A stretch of DNA of 64,000 nucleotides. Source: Megaleporinus macrocephalus. Lineage: Eukaryota > Chordata > Actinopteri > Characiformes > Anostomidae. The stretch spans positions 12,847,774-12,911,773 of the forward strand of contig CM038716.1 in NCBI GenBank assembly GCA_021613375.1, in the 5' to 3' direction. Under the pieces are notes generated by a model. The model had not been told where the DNA came from, searched no databases, and saw only the letters and a list, made by a program, of their open reading frames with translations. The position numbers and the translations under genes are program-made. Shown here in pieces: positions 23,030 through 34,922 of the stretch (its first letter is position 1; every line of letters starts with the position of its first letter).

Positions 23030-24345
23030 AGACAATGACGTGTCCAGGAAGGGTCCGGGTGTGTAAGATCAGAATTAACATGGTGGGCGTCTACAAAGCT
23101 TCTACACTGGGCTCTCCAAATACCATGTCACCTTTACGGTTTCCAGTGTCGCTATTCTCTAAACCAGTGGCTCTCGGACTGGTCAGCAGGCCTGCAGGAA
23201 TGTCCACCCCCGACCACTAGATAGCAGTGTTGTAATCTGTCTTCAGCCATTACACAGTTCCAATGCGAACAAGTAGCATAAGGACGCACCACCAATGTTA
23301 TCAGTAGAATAAACTTTAGTAAGCCTTTCTTTATTTCCTAATATTACATTTCAAAATCTCGATATATCGTCACACGCTATGGCAATATATTAAATCATAA
23401 CCCCAGAGTGACATCATATCACCAGAGTTTTGACAGCACACATCACTAAAACGTTGTGAGTGTAAATATTAGTGATCTGAGAATAAAACACCCTCAAACT
23501 TTAAAGTGGCAAATTATAAAACATACTGGGGACATAAATACAACCTAACATATCGTACACTTTTAGTGTAAGTCAATGTAACTAGAATTGATTTGACCTA
23601 TTTTGGAGCATTTCTATTGGTCCTGAAACTTCTCTAACTGAGAAAGATGTGAGTGATGAATTATGTGGTCGTGCTGTTGATGTAGCGGCGTCTGCAGACT
23701 GACTGCAGACGCTCCGATCATTTCACCACCACTGATTCGAGTCCAGGTCATTGGCTTCCCGCGCCCACTGTCCAGCGCGTGGTCAGAAACATCAGGCGGA
23801 GCGAGCCGTCCTCCTTTATGTGCGAGGCCAGGCTGGAGATGGATTATGGTGGGTGATGGGGGCGGAGCCAACGTGGCAAAGGATGGCCCAGTCAGTGCCA
23901 AGACGCTTCTTAGGGATCAAAATCGTCCACAGGAGGACGATGACCTCGTTTTCCTGCCATGACCGAGACCAGCACACAGTCTCACATACAGGCCGGTCTA
24001 GTGAGTGGAAAACTGTCCTACAGGACAAGCTAGACCGTAAAACCCCGGACGCTGGAGTGAACGCAGTACTCACTCCCCTACGCACACTTTCACTCCTGAA
24101 CTGTTTCAGACACGTCCACAAACATCACAAACCAGCACAGTTACTTTACTGGGTTTCTTTATCCGGGACGTTGGAGGAGCTGTTCGGCAAACATTACTAG
24201 CTAGCGTCTCGCTAATGCTAATGTAACAAACTAACTGACCCGAGAGCTGCGCTAGCAGGAATTTAGCTAATCTATATTCTTTATAGTAACAGTTACGGCC
24301 ATAAACAAGATGCAAGCATCTCGGAGTCATCACATTGATAACTGC
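23030..24345. other. Mostly unique intronic sequence
   Basis: Short open frames on both strands have no family resemblance or splice support. An hAT-like relic lies at about 23200-23405. Nothing else is supported. Confidence 0.45.
23200..23405. mobile_element. hAT-like element relic (partial)
   Basis: Shares the CACTAGATAGCAGTGTTGTA block and flanking words (AACAAGTAGCATAAGGACGC) with the 5.1-kb element. It ends with ATATCGTCACACGCTATGGC and ATCATAACCCC, which looks like a terminal region. Only one end is clear. Confidence 0.5.
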
Positions 24346-24349
24346 TGAC

Positions 24350-25500
24350 CTCTTCCTGATGGTAATATAGAACTTTAGCTGACTAACTAACTCACTAACG
24401 TACTAGCTAACTAACTAATAACTATCTATCTAATTTAATAACTTAATAACCTACTATGTAACTAACATACTACCTGCCGTACTTACTAGTTAACTTACTA
24501 ACTTACTAGCTAACTAACATAATAACTTAATAACCTACTAGCTAACTACCTTGCTAATTATACTAATAAATAACTTACTAGCTAACTAACATAATAACTA
24601 TCTAACTACCTTTCTAACTAACTAATCAGTAGCGTACTTAATAAGTATTTAACTTAATGACTTTATAATCTACTAGCTAACTAACTCACTAAGGTACTAG
24701 CTAACTAACCAATAACTATCTATATAATTTAATAACTTAATAACCTACTATGTAACTAACATACTACCTGCCGTACTTACTAGTTAACTTACTAACTTAC
24801 TTACTAGCTAACTAACATAATAACTTAATAACCTACTAGCTAACTACCTTGCTAATTATACTAATAAATAACTTACTAGCTAACTAACATAATAACTATC
24901 TAACTACCTTTCTAACTAACTAATCAGTAGCGTACTTAATAAGTATTTAACTTAATAACTTTATAATCTACTAGCTAACTAACTTACTAATTGGCCTAAT
25001 TACTAACTTGACAACTTAATAACCTACTAGCTAACTAACTAACTATTTTAATAACTAACATACTAGCTAACTAACATACTAGTTTAGTTTTTTTTTATTT
25101 ATATAGCGCTTTTTGACAACGATGTTGTCTCAAAGCAGCTTTACAGAGTTTAACTAGCTAACGTACTATCTAACTTCCTTTCTAACTTCTAATTTACTAG
25201 CTTACTTAGTAACTATCTAACATAATAACCTACTAGCTAACTAACATACAAACTAATTAACCTAATTACTAACTAACTTACTAATTGGCCTAATTACTAA
25301 ATTGATAACTTAATAACCTACTAGCTAACTAACTTACTAATTATCTTGATTACAACTAACATACTATCTAGCATACTATCTACTAATTTATTAGCTTACT
25401 TAATAAAAAAAATCTAAATTAATAACTTAATAACCTATTAGCTAACTAACCTACAAACTAATAGACTTAAATACTAACTTAATAACTGATTTACTAAATA
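24350..25500. repeat. CTAACTAA/TTACTAGCTAAC degenerate array
   Basis: AT-rich short-word repeats (CTAACTAACTTACTAGCTAA). A block of about 290 bp is duplicated in tandem: TACCTGCCGTACTTACTAGT occurs at 24471 and 24764, and CAGTAGCGTACTTAATAAGT recurs 298 bp apart. A short dispersed repeat interrupts the array at about 25083-25150. Confidence 0.88.
25083..25150 (+). repeat. Short dispersed teleost repeat fragment
   Basis: The words TTTATATAGCGCTTTTTGAC and TTGTCTCAAAGCAGCTTTAC match a short interspersed sequence that I recall as very common in fish genomes. It is too short to classify. Confidence 0.5.
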
Positions 25501-25688
25501 AGAAACTAACTAACTGCCTTTTCTGTTTGTTTACAGTTTGTGTTGCTAGGTAGCTACCATGCTAGAAAATAAACATCATAGACAGAAATAAAAGCAAAAC
25601 ATTATGTTAAACTGGCTAATCTGCTAAAATCACTCTTTCTGTCTGTTTAAGAAGTAGAGAAAGTGAAGGTTCATTCACTGCCTCTGTT

Positions 25689-25718
25689 CACACACACACA
25701 CACAAACACACACACACT

Positions 25719-25772
<54 letters not shown>

Positions 25773-25790
25773 CACACTCACACACACTGG
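25689..25790. repeat. (CA)n microsatellite
   Basis: A CA-rich run with CACTCACA interruptions over about 100 bp. Confidence 0.95.
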
Positions 25791-25944
25791 GGGACTGCAG
25801 GGCTCACTGCTGTTCATCACAGCTGAAGAGCTGCCTATTCATCTGTGCATAAAAGGACAAAAGCAAAGCGCTCTCAGGAAACCACATCACCACAACCCAC
25901 ACACAGTTACACCACACTACAGAGTGTGTATGTGTACAGCTAGG

Positions 25945-26790
25945 GTGGTGTAAATCTCCACCACTGGACTCTGGAGTGGTGTAAAGCTCCACCACTGGAC
26001 TCTGGAGTGGTGTAAATCTCCAACACTAGACTCTGGAGTGGTGTAAAGCTCCACCACTGGACTCTGGAGTGGTGTAAATCTCCAACACTGGACTCTGGAG
26101 TGGTGTAAAGCTCCACCACTGGACTCTCGAGTGGTGTAAAGCTCCACCACTGGACTCTGGAGTGGTGTAAATCTCCAACACTGGACTCTGGAGTGGTGTA
26201 AATCTCCAACACTGGACTCTGGAGTGGTGTAAAGCTCCACCACTGGACTCTGGAGTGGTGTAAATCTCCAACACTGGACTCTGTAGTGGTGTAAAGCTCC
26301 ACCACTGGACTCTGGAGTGGTGTAAATCTCCATTACTAGACTCTGGAGTGGTGTGAAGCTCCACCACTGGACTCTGGAGTGGTGTAAATCTCCACCACTG
26401 GACTCTGGAGTGGTGTAAATCTCCAACACTGGACTCTGGAGTGGAGTAAATCTCCACCACTGGACTCTGGAGTGGAGTAAATCTCCACCACTGGACTCTG
26501 GAGTGGTGTAAATCTCCACCACTGGACTCTGGAGTGGTGTAAATCTCCACCACTGGACTCTGGAGTGGTGTAAATCTCCACCACTGGACTCTGGAGTGGT
26601 GTAAATCTCCACCACTGGACTCTGGAGTGGTGTAAATCTCCACCACTGGACTCTGGAGTGGTGTAAATCTCCACCACTGGACTCTGGAGTGGTGTAAATC
26701 TCCACCACTGGACTCTGGAGTGGTGTAAATCTCCACCACTGGACTCTGGAGTGGTGTAAATCTCCACCACTGGACTCTGGAGTGGTGTAA
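25945..26790 (-). repeat. 31-bp minisatellite, about 27 copies
   Basis: The unit on the + strand is TGGAGTGGTGTAAATCTCCA followed by CCACTGGACTC, the reverse complement of the family at 16849-17062. Variants are AAAGCTCC and AACACTGGAC, with the right third nearly homogeneous and the left two-thirds mixed. Because 31 is not a multiple of three and the unit has no minus-strand stop, all three minus frames stay open over long stretches. Confidence 0.95.
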
Positions 26791-26799
26791 AATGTTATC

Positions 26800-27790
26800 A
26801 TGCACTGCATCCATTAAACAGCAGTGCTGCTTTTGAACCAGTCTTCTGTGTAGCTTCCACAGAGCAGAAGGTTCATCCAGAGTTTGGAAAGTGTTTCAAG
26901 GAGCCTTTTATTACAACGAACCCAACTTTGTTCCCCAGCTGTAAAGAGCAGATGTTCCCACCTCAGCTCGGGTTCATGTTTGGGTGAGAACATTCAGAAA
27001 TTAGCATGAAGCGAGTGTGAAAAGACTCACGATGACGGAGCGAGAGAAGTTCTTCAAGCAACGCCTTCGCAGCTCCCGAGCACCACGTCTGATGATAGAA
27101 CTAGACGTGTGTAGCGTTTATTACCTTTCCACAGTTTATCGATCACGTTCTGCTTCATCCATACTTCAAACTGCTTTTATTTCATGTCTCCAAATCAAGA
27201 ATCAATACAAACGGGGGCCTCTTGAGGTTCACGCTTGTAACTGCATCGCTCTTTTACCTTTTCTTCTAAATTGCTGTAATAAAGAAGGCGGTTCTCCATC
27301 AGGTCCTCTGGGACCCTCGGCCAGTTCTGTTGCCGTTCCAAATGCGGCCGAGCCAAGTAATTACCGTGCCGCCCTCCTGCGTTTCCTCAGGTGTGATTAG
27401 ACGTTGAAAAGAAGGGAAACCTGGACCAACAGAGGCGTCTCCGTGGACAGGACTGCAAGCCTTGATATTAAAATGATCCTTCTAGTAATGAACTCTCAGA
27501 ATGCTTGTTTAAGCTCCAGCGAAACTGGCTTCGTGAGCAGATGCCGGGCAGCAGGTTTCCCAGGCAGCGCTGTAGCGCAAAGCTCAGCGCAAAGCAGCAG
27601 AGCAAGTGTCACTTTGATGAAGTGTGCACTACCTGGTACGAGGTATAAGGTTATTTACGTGTTTGCTACATTAGCTTTATGGCTCCCTCAGCAAATCTGG
27701 AGAAGCAGTATTCTTGAGTGGTCATGAATGGTCATCAAAAGGTCACCTCTTGGTCATCAATGTCTTCTACTCTTTAATCTCTTTCCTCAG
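26800..27790. other. Unique intronic sequence upstream of exon 3; candidate conserved block
   Basis: Non-repetitive. The part at about 27000-27400 has balanced composition with words such as AAATTGCTGTAATAAAGAAG and CAAGTAATTACCGTGCCGCC, suggestive of a conserved non-coding element, but no alignment was possible. The sequence ends in the pyrimidine tract CTCTTTAATCTCTTTCCTCAG. Confidence 0.4.
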
Positions 27791-27998
27791 GTGATCATCT
27801 ACCAGAGCGGCCAGGTGTTCAGTTTAGCCAATCACATGAACGGGCGAGTGGGCTTCGTGGCCACCATGCCCAGCACAAGTGCCTCAATCTTCATCAACAA
27901 CACGCAGCTGTCCGACACGGGTACCTACCAATGCCTGGTCAACAACCTGCCTGACCGAGGAGGCCGCAACATCGGTGTCATCGGGCTGACCGTGCTCG
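27791..27998 (+). CDS. igsf11: igsf11 exon (probably exon 3): second half of V-set Ig domain
   Basis: Acceptor CTTTCCTCAG|GTGATC, donor CTCG|GTAAGT. The exon is 208 bp, enters in phase 0 and leaves with one base of a split valine codon. It encodes [17 protein letters not shown], then [20 protein letters not shown], in which residue 102 of the visible protein is the F-strand cysteine that pairs with residue 26 and DTGTYQC is the usual V-set motif. [13 protein letters not shown] and GLTVL follow. [20 protein letters not shown] is essentially the IGSF11 signature. There is one N-glycosylation sequon (N90-N-T). Confidence 0.97.
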
Positions 27999-28358
27999 GT
28001 AAGTGATGCGACCGTCACTCAAATGAACGTAGATCAATAACTATACCATCTCTGACTCCGCTAACTGTTTCAATGCTTTGTGCTGTGAGTGAATGGCTAG
28101 ACTTCTTCTCACTTCCCACTTTAGAGAGAGTAGAAAGAAAAGGGCACCGGGCCATCTAGCGGACTGAAGTGGCTCCTGTTCAGAACTCAGGCCTTCGCTG
28201 CTAGTACTGAAGTGATGTTTGATTTTAATAAACAGTTTGTTTGTTTGTTTAGATAACTGATGATAAACAAGAAATAAAGAAGTCACTGAGAAGAGAGCTC
28301 TGTGTTAAAGGCTAAGGTACTCGCTAAGAGGCCAAGAAGCAGGCAGGTCACTTTTAAC

Positions 28359-29566
28359 TAGAGATGGTCCGATCAGCGTTTTTGAGGCCGATTCTGATCA
28401 CCTTTCAACGCGATCGGCCGATACCGATAGAGGGCGGGGCTATATGCCACAGCAGGGATACATATTATTAGCGCAAGCAAGTCATAAAACCTGGTCTAAA
28501 CTGGTTTATTATCATTTTTAAGGAGCTCATATGAAACAGTATAATATTGTAACTAAATTAGAAGTTGGTCTAAATTAGAAGTTGGTCTAAATTAGAAGTT
28601 GGTCTAAATTAGAAGTTGGTCTATGTGGGAGTAAACCTCTTGATAAGCTCCAGAAGAGCCACATCTGAAAAGTATCTCTACTAGGAACAGCAGAGCGTGG
28701 ATCCAGGTGGAACATTAAGCAGCAGAATGAACGTCTTCTACAGCCGAGAAGAGCTGCTTATCTAGAACTATAAACTCAATCACTCTGGCTGTGGTTCTTT
28801 AGCTCTCTGGCTGTTTCTGCTGCTGTTCTGTTGGTACCGGTCAGATCTGGTCTGTACGGGTTTCTGGGTTGTTTGTTTTGTGCTAGCTGTGCCTGCTAGC
28901 TCTGCTGTTTGTACTTGGTAGAGGACTCACACCAGCTACCCCACAACTAGAGATGGAAAGATTGATTGGCTATGTATCGGTATGATCACTGATCACATAT
29001 TTTGGTTAAAAATCGGTGGATATTTCTCTAAATTAGTCGATCCTGAGAGCCGATCGATGGCGTTAAACAAATGAGCCTAATTTCTGTATTTCCAGCTTGC
29101 GTTCTGTTGAAACCCCCTCTGGCCAGCTCCCTGCAATTCCTATCTGAACCGCTAGGTGGAGATACATACCCTTTCATTTTTGACAGACTGACGGCATGAG
29201 CTGATAGAAAACATGTCGTTTATCTGGTTATTTACCGTATGTGGTGACTCATCCAGGACGTTTAATGACTGCAGTTTTGACTGCATGTATTTAATTAGCT
29301 TTTTTAGTTTTAAATTAAGGGTCTAAATGTAATGATTACAGTATTGGGGATATTTGTTTGATGTACTTTGTTTATTTACTTTTAATTTAGTTATAAATAT
29401 TATGCTGTTTCACATGATCTGTTTAAAAATGGTAATAAACCAGTTTAAACCATGTTTAATGACTTGCTTGCGCTAATAATTGCATGTAGCCTGCCGTGGC
29501 ATATAGCCCCGCCTTCGGTCGGTGATCGGTGATCGGAATAGGCCTCAAAAACGCTGATTGGTCCTC
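28359..29566. mobile_element. hAT-like element with long imperfect terminal inverted repeats
   Basis: The left arm (about 28359-28550) and right arm (about 29405-29566, inverted) share ATCAGCGTTTTTGAGGCC, GGCGGGGCTATATGCCAC, TTATTAGCGCAAGCAAGTCA and AACTGGTTTATTA. That gives inverted repeats of roughly 160-190 bp. The left end TAGAGATGGTCCGATC is hAT-like. A second TAGAGATGGAAAGATTGATT start at 28948 suggests a nested or composite insertion. No transposase frame survives. Confidence 0.75.
28555..28625. repeat. Short tandem repeat, 18-19 bp x 4
   Basis: AATTAGAAGTTGGTCTA is repeated four times within the hAT-like element. Confidence 0.9.
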
Positions 29567-29569
29567 CCA

Positions 29570-30765
29570 AGAGGCTATGCAAACCATTAGCGGGGCGCTA
29601 TAAAGCCTCCCCTAAGCCCTGTTCCAGACAGAGTCCCTGGGCACGTAGACCCACCCCACCAGCACCTGCTCGAACCGCCACTGGACGTCCCAGATCACGA
29701 TGCTGCTCTGCTGGGAGGGCCTTGTGTCTGATTACCATCGGGCCTTCCTCGCTGCTGCCTCTTTTACTCTTCTCCACTCAGGCTCTTCAGACAATCCCTA
29801 TGGCACTGCCTCTTCATCTGTAGTCCTCAAGCTACTCCTTCTTCTGCTGGTCTCTGTCCTCTCGTCCTTTTTGTCTTTGAGATCGAGATCAAACTCTTCC
29901 TCTACAGTTAGCTGGAGACGCTATCCCACCCCTGACTCCAGTGTGGCCTCAGTGTAGAGTCAGATGCAGGAAACAGCACTAACGGTGGCTGCGTTCGTTT
30001 TCTACTCAGCCTGACTTTGGCTGACTTGATGATCTGCACCTGGACGGTGGGGTATAAAAGCACTGTCAGATATATTCCACTAGCAGCAGCGTCTGATCTC
30101 ACAGCGTTTTCCTTTTTTATTGCACACAATCAAATAATGTCCACCCCCTTTTGGAGCGGTAACCAGGAGATATCAGCTCTGTTCTTCAAAGTTCTTCAAA
30201 CATTTCTAATCAGCATGCATTATATTAAGTCAACGCCGCGCAGGGCCACATTAAGTTGACCACAACCATTAACAACCTATTTACAACATTAAAGACATCT
30301 GACCGTCCGTCCTGCCGCTGCACCTCCCTAGAGCCTCAGTGTCCACAGCCACACAAGCCAGTAGCTGGACACTACAGTGTTACTGCTGATTGATTTACAG
30401 ATAAACCATAGCACTGCTGCTCTGCTCTGACTGGGACGCTACAGTTTGTCCTGTCGGCTCACAAATTCAGAAGTTATATCGTCTCCAGGTTATACAGTAT
30501 ATCTAAATTAATAAACGCAGGACTGTCACCTGGAACAGCGGAGGAAGGAACCAGGCATGTACAGACGCATTACATTGTTTGACCCACTGATGAACCTGCT
30601 AATAACATGTTTAGACTTTTTATCACATCTGATCACATTTCAATCACAAACCCTCAACAAAGACACCTTGTGAAAAGCTTTACTCCATAGATTTCACTTA
30701 TTTGTACTACAGTGCCATCTAGTGTCTGTTTCCAAAACTACACAGCCCACCATTCTCTCTCTCTG
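29570..30765. other. Unique intronic sequence
   Basis: No supported exon. Short open frames at 29700-29957 (+) and 30017-30259 (+) have no recognisable domain and lie between verified igsf11 exons. Confidence 0.5.
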
Positions 30766-30769
30766 TAGC

Positions 30770-33700
30770 TGTACTGTATATAACTGTACTGTATATAACT
30801 ATACTGTATATAACTACTGGCTATAACAGTACTGTATATAACTGTACAGGCTATAACTGTATGGTGTATAATTGTACTGTCTATAAATGTTCTGGCTATA
30901 GCTGTTGGTATATAAGCATACTCTCTATAGCTGCACTGTCTATAACTGTACTATCTATAACTGTACAGTCATTAACTATACTTCTATAACTGTAGTATCT
31001 ATAACTGTACAGTCTATAACTGTAGTATTCATAACTACTGTCTGTAACTGTACAGTCTATAGCTATACTTCTATAACTATAGTGTCTATAACTGCACTGT
31101 CTGTAACTATACTTCTATAACTGTAGTATCTATAACTGTACAGTCTATAACTATACTTCTATAACTGTAGTATCTATAACTGTCCAGTCTATAACTATAC
31201 TTCTATAACTGTAGTATTCATAACTACTGTCTGTAACTGTACAGTCTATAGCTATACTTCTATAACTATAGTGTCTATAACTGCACTGTCTGTAACTGTA
31301 ATTCTATACCTGTACTGTCTATAGCTGTAGTATCTAACTGTACTGTCTATGACTATACCTCTAACTGTAGTGTCTATAACCATAGTATCTATAACTGTAT
31401 TGTCTATAACCATAGTATCTATAACTGTATTGTCTATACCTATACTTCTATAACTGTATTGTCTATAACTATACTTCTATAACTGTAGTATCTATAACTG
31501 TAGTATCTATAACTGTAGTATCTATAACTGTATTGTCTATACCTATACTTCTATAACTGTAGTATCTATAACTGTATTGTCTATACCTATACTTCTATAA
31601 CTGTAGTATCTATAACTGTATTGTCTATACCTATACTTCTATAACTGTAGTGTCTGTAACCATAGTATCTATAACTGTATTGTCTATACCTATACTTCTA
31701 TAACTGTAGTATCTATAACTGTATTGTCTATACCTATACTTCTATAACTGTAGTGTCTGTAACCATAGTATCTATAACTGTATTGTCTATAACTATACTT
31801 CTATAACTGTATTGTCTATAACTATACTTCTATAACCATAGTATCTATAACTGTATTGTCTATACCTATACTTCTATAACTGTAGTGTCTGTAACTATAC
31901 TTCTATAACTGTATTGTCTATAACTATACTTCTATAACTGTAGTATCTATAACTGTAGTATCTATAACTGTAGTATCTATAACTGTATTGTCTATACCTA
32001 TACTTCTATAACTGTAGAGTCTATAACCATAGTATCTATAACTGTATTGTCTATAACTATACTTCTATAACTGTATTGTCTATAACTATACTTCTATAAC
32101 TGTAGTATCTATAACTGTATTGTCTATACCTATACTTCTATAACTGTAGTGTCTGTAACCATAGTATCTATAACTGTATTGTCTATACCTATACTTCTAT
32201 AACTGTAGTGTCTGTAACCATAGTATCTATAACTGTATTGTCTATACCTATACTTCTATAACTGTAGTGTCTGTAACCATAGTATCTATAACTGTATTGT
32301 CTATACCTATACTTCTATAACTGTAGTATCTATAACTGTATTGTCTATACCTATACTTCTATAACTGTAGTGTCTGTAACCATAGTATCTATAACTGTAT
32401 TGTCTATACCTATACTTCTATAACTGTAGTGTCTGTAACCATAGTATCTATAACTGTATTGTCTATACCTATACTTCTATAAGTCTTGTATTTATTCTCT
32501 TATAGATGTTCCTGTCTTGCTAGGTATTGCGTTGTCTTGTTTTTAGGTATCAGCACTGGCCCTGTGTTTATGGCAGTGTTTGAGTATAAGAGTGGTTTGG
32601 ACTTAAACCTGTTTGTACTACATAGAGCGTCATACTCTGACTGAACACTAAGCACTTTTGTAAGTCGCTCTGGATAAGAGCGTCTGCTAAATGCCGTAAA
32701 TGTAAATGTAAATGTAAATGTAGTATCTATAACTGTATTGTCTATACCTATACTTCTATAACTGTAGTGTCTATAACTGTATTGTCTATACCTATACTTC
32801 TATAACTGTAGTATCTATAACTGTATTGTCTATAACTATACTTCTATAACTGTAGTGTCTATAACCATAGTATCTATAACTGTATTGTCTATACCTATAC
32901 TTCTATAACTGTAGTATCTATAACTGTATTGTCTATAACTATACTTCTATAACTGTAGTGTCTATAACCATAGTATCTATAACTGTATTGTCTATACCTA
33001 TACTTCTATAACTGTAGTATCTATAACTGTATTGTCTATACCTATACTTCTATAACTGTAGTGTCTATAACCATAGTATCTATAACTGTATTGTCTATAC
33101 CTATACTTCTATAACTGTAGTATCTATAACTCTATTGTCTATACCTATACTTCTATAACTGTAGTATCTATAACTGTATTGTCTATAACTATACCTCTAT
33201 AACCATAGTATCTATAACTGTATTGTCTATACCTATACTTCTATAACTGTAGTATCTATAACTGTATTGTCTATACCTATACTTCTATAACTGTAGTATC
33301 TATAACTGTATTGTCTATAACTATACCTCTATAACCATAGTATCTATAACTGTATTGTCTATACCTATACTTATATAACTGTAGTATCTATAACTGTATT
33401 GTCTATAACTATACCTCTATAACCATAGTATCTATAACTGTATTGTCTATACCTATACTTCTATAACTGTAGTGTCTGTAACCATAGCATCTATAACTGT
33501 ATTGTCTATACCTATACTTCTATAACTGTAGTATCTATAACTGTATTGTCTATAACTATACTTCTATAACTGTAGTGTCTATAACCATAGTATCTATAAC
33601 TGTATTGTCTATACCTATACTTCTATAACTGTAGTATCTATAACTGTATTGTCTATAACTATACTTCTATAACTGTAGTATCTATAACTCTATTGTCTAT

Positions 33701-34733
33701 AACTATACCTCTATAACCATAGTATCTATAACTGTATTGTCTATAACTATACCTCTATAACCATAGTATCTATAACTGTATTGTCTATACCTATACTTCT
33801 ATAACTGTAGTGTCTATAACCATAGTATCTATAACTGTATTGTCTATAACTATACATCTATAACTGTAGTATCTATAACTGTATTGTCTATACCTATACT
33901 TCTATAACTGTAGTGTCTGTAACCATAGTATCTATAACTGTATTGTCTATACCTATACTTCTATAACTGTAGTATCTATAACTGTATTGTCTATACCTAT
34001 ACTTCTATAACTGTAGTGTCTGTAACCATAGTATCTATAACTGTATTGTCTATACCTATACTTCTATAAGTGTAGTGTCTATAACCATAGTATCTATAAC
34101 TGTATTGTCTATACCTATACTTCTATAACTGTAGTATCTATAACTGTATTGTCTATACCTATACTTCTATAACTGTAGAGTCTATAACCATAGTATCTAT
34201 AACTGTATTGTCTATACCTATACTTCTATAACTGTAGTATCTATAACTGTATTGTCTATAACTATACCTCTATAACCATAGTATCTATAACTGTATTGTC
34301 TATACCTATACTTCTATAACTGTAGTATCTATAACTCTATTGTCTATAACTATACCTCTATAACCATAGTATCTATAACTGTATTGTCTATAACTATACC
34401 TCTATAACCATAGTATCTATAACTGTATTGTCTATAACTATACCTCTATAACCATAGTATCTATAACTGTATTGTCTATACCTATACTTCTATAACTGTA
34501 GTGTCTATAACCATAGTATCTATAACTGTATTGTCTATAACTATACTTCTATAACTGTAGTATCTATAACTGTATTGTCTATAACTATACTTCTATAACT
34601 GTAGTATCTATAACTGTATTGTCTATAACTATACTTCTATAACTGTAGTGTCTATAACTGTATTGTCTATAACTATACTTCTATAACTGTAGTGTCTATA
34701 ACTGTATTGTCTAAATACATCTATAACTGTACT
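30770..34733. repeat. About 44-bp CTATAACTGTA minisatellite, 4 kb
   Basis: The left part is built of short CTGTACTGTATATAACTATA words. From about 31400 the dominant unit is CTATAACTGTAGTATCTATA, ACTGTATTGTCTATACCTAT and ACTT, with variants TAGTGTCTGTAACCATAG and ATACCTCTATAACCATAG in recurring order. A retroposon at 32484-32720 splits it. The array ends directly before the pyrimidine tract of the next exon. Confidence 0.95.
32484..32722 (+). mobile_element. SINE/LINE-tail retroposon inserted in the minisatellite
   Basis: The insertion ends with AAGTCGCTCTGGATAAGAGC, GTCTGCTAAATGCC and (GTAAAT)n. This is the L2-clade 3' tail widely shared by teleost LINEs and their SINEs. About 240 bp interrupt the CTATAACTGTA array, which resumes immediately after, so insertion followed array formation. 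I did not identify a tRNA-like promoter at the 5' end, so SINE versus truncated LINE is open. Confidence 0.75.
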
Positions 34734-34766
34734 TTCTCTCTCTATCTCTCTCTCTTCCTCTCTCAG

Positions 34767-34922
34767 TGCCCCCCTCAGTGCCGTCGTGTCGTGTGCAGGG
34801 GTCTCTGGACGTGGGCAGTGATGTGATGCTGCTGTGCGGCTCTGAGGAGGGAATCCCGACGCCCACCTACTCCTGGGAGAAGCTTGAGTCCATCCCCAAA
34901 CTGCCTCACACCGCCATGCAAG
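34767..34922 (+). CDS. igsf11: igsf11 exon (probably exon 4): first half of C2-set Ig domain
   Basis: Acceptor TCTTCCTCTCTCAG|TG, donor ATGCAAG|GTACTA. The exon is 156 bp, phase 1 in and phase 1 out. The product begins with the split valine and [19 protein letters not shown], then [20 protein letters not shown] (cysteine 147 and core tryptophan 160) and ends HTAMQ. The extra cysteine at 131 (PSCRVQ) pairs in CTX-family proteins with one late in the domain (208), giving the C2 domain two disulfides. The exon sits between the 4-kb array (about 35 bp upstream) and the 7.2-kb array (about 480 bp downstream). Confidence 0.96.

Larger units (their letters stand above)
12990..27790 (+). other. igsf11: igsf11 intron splitting the V domain (14.8 kb)
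   Basis: A GT-AG intron in phase 0 between GAG CAG and GTG ATC. It is mostly tandem arrays (listed separately) plus unique islands at 12990-13330, 16185-16850, 18300-19300, 21195-21575, 23030-24340 and 26800-27790. Splitting a V-set domain between the core tryptophan and the second cysteine agrees with the gene structure I recall for the CTX family. Confidence 0.9.
27999..34766 (+). other. igsf11: igsf11 intron between V and C2 domains (6.8 kb)
   Basis: A GT-AG, phase 1 intron containing unique sequence at 27999-28358, an hAT-like element, unique sequence at 29570-30765, and a 4-kb minisatellite that ends only about 40 bp before the acceptor of the next exon. Confidence 0.9.

Noticed and set aside
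21560..23081. Nearly 500-codon YVYICVYM-type frames on the minus strand
   Set aside because: They are translation of a CATATA microsatellite and are open in all three minus frames.
25917..26814. Open frames of 121-297 codons on the minus strand
   Set aside because: They come from a 31-bp repeat unit with no minus-strand stops.
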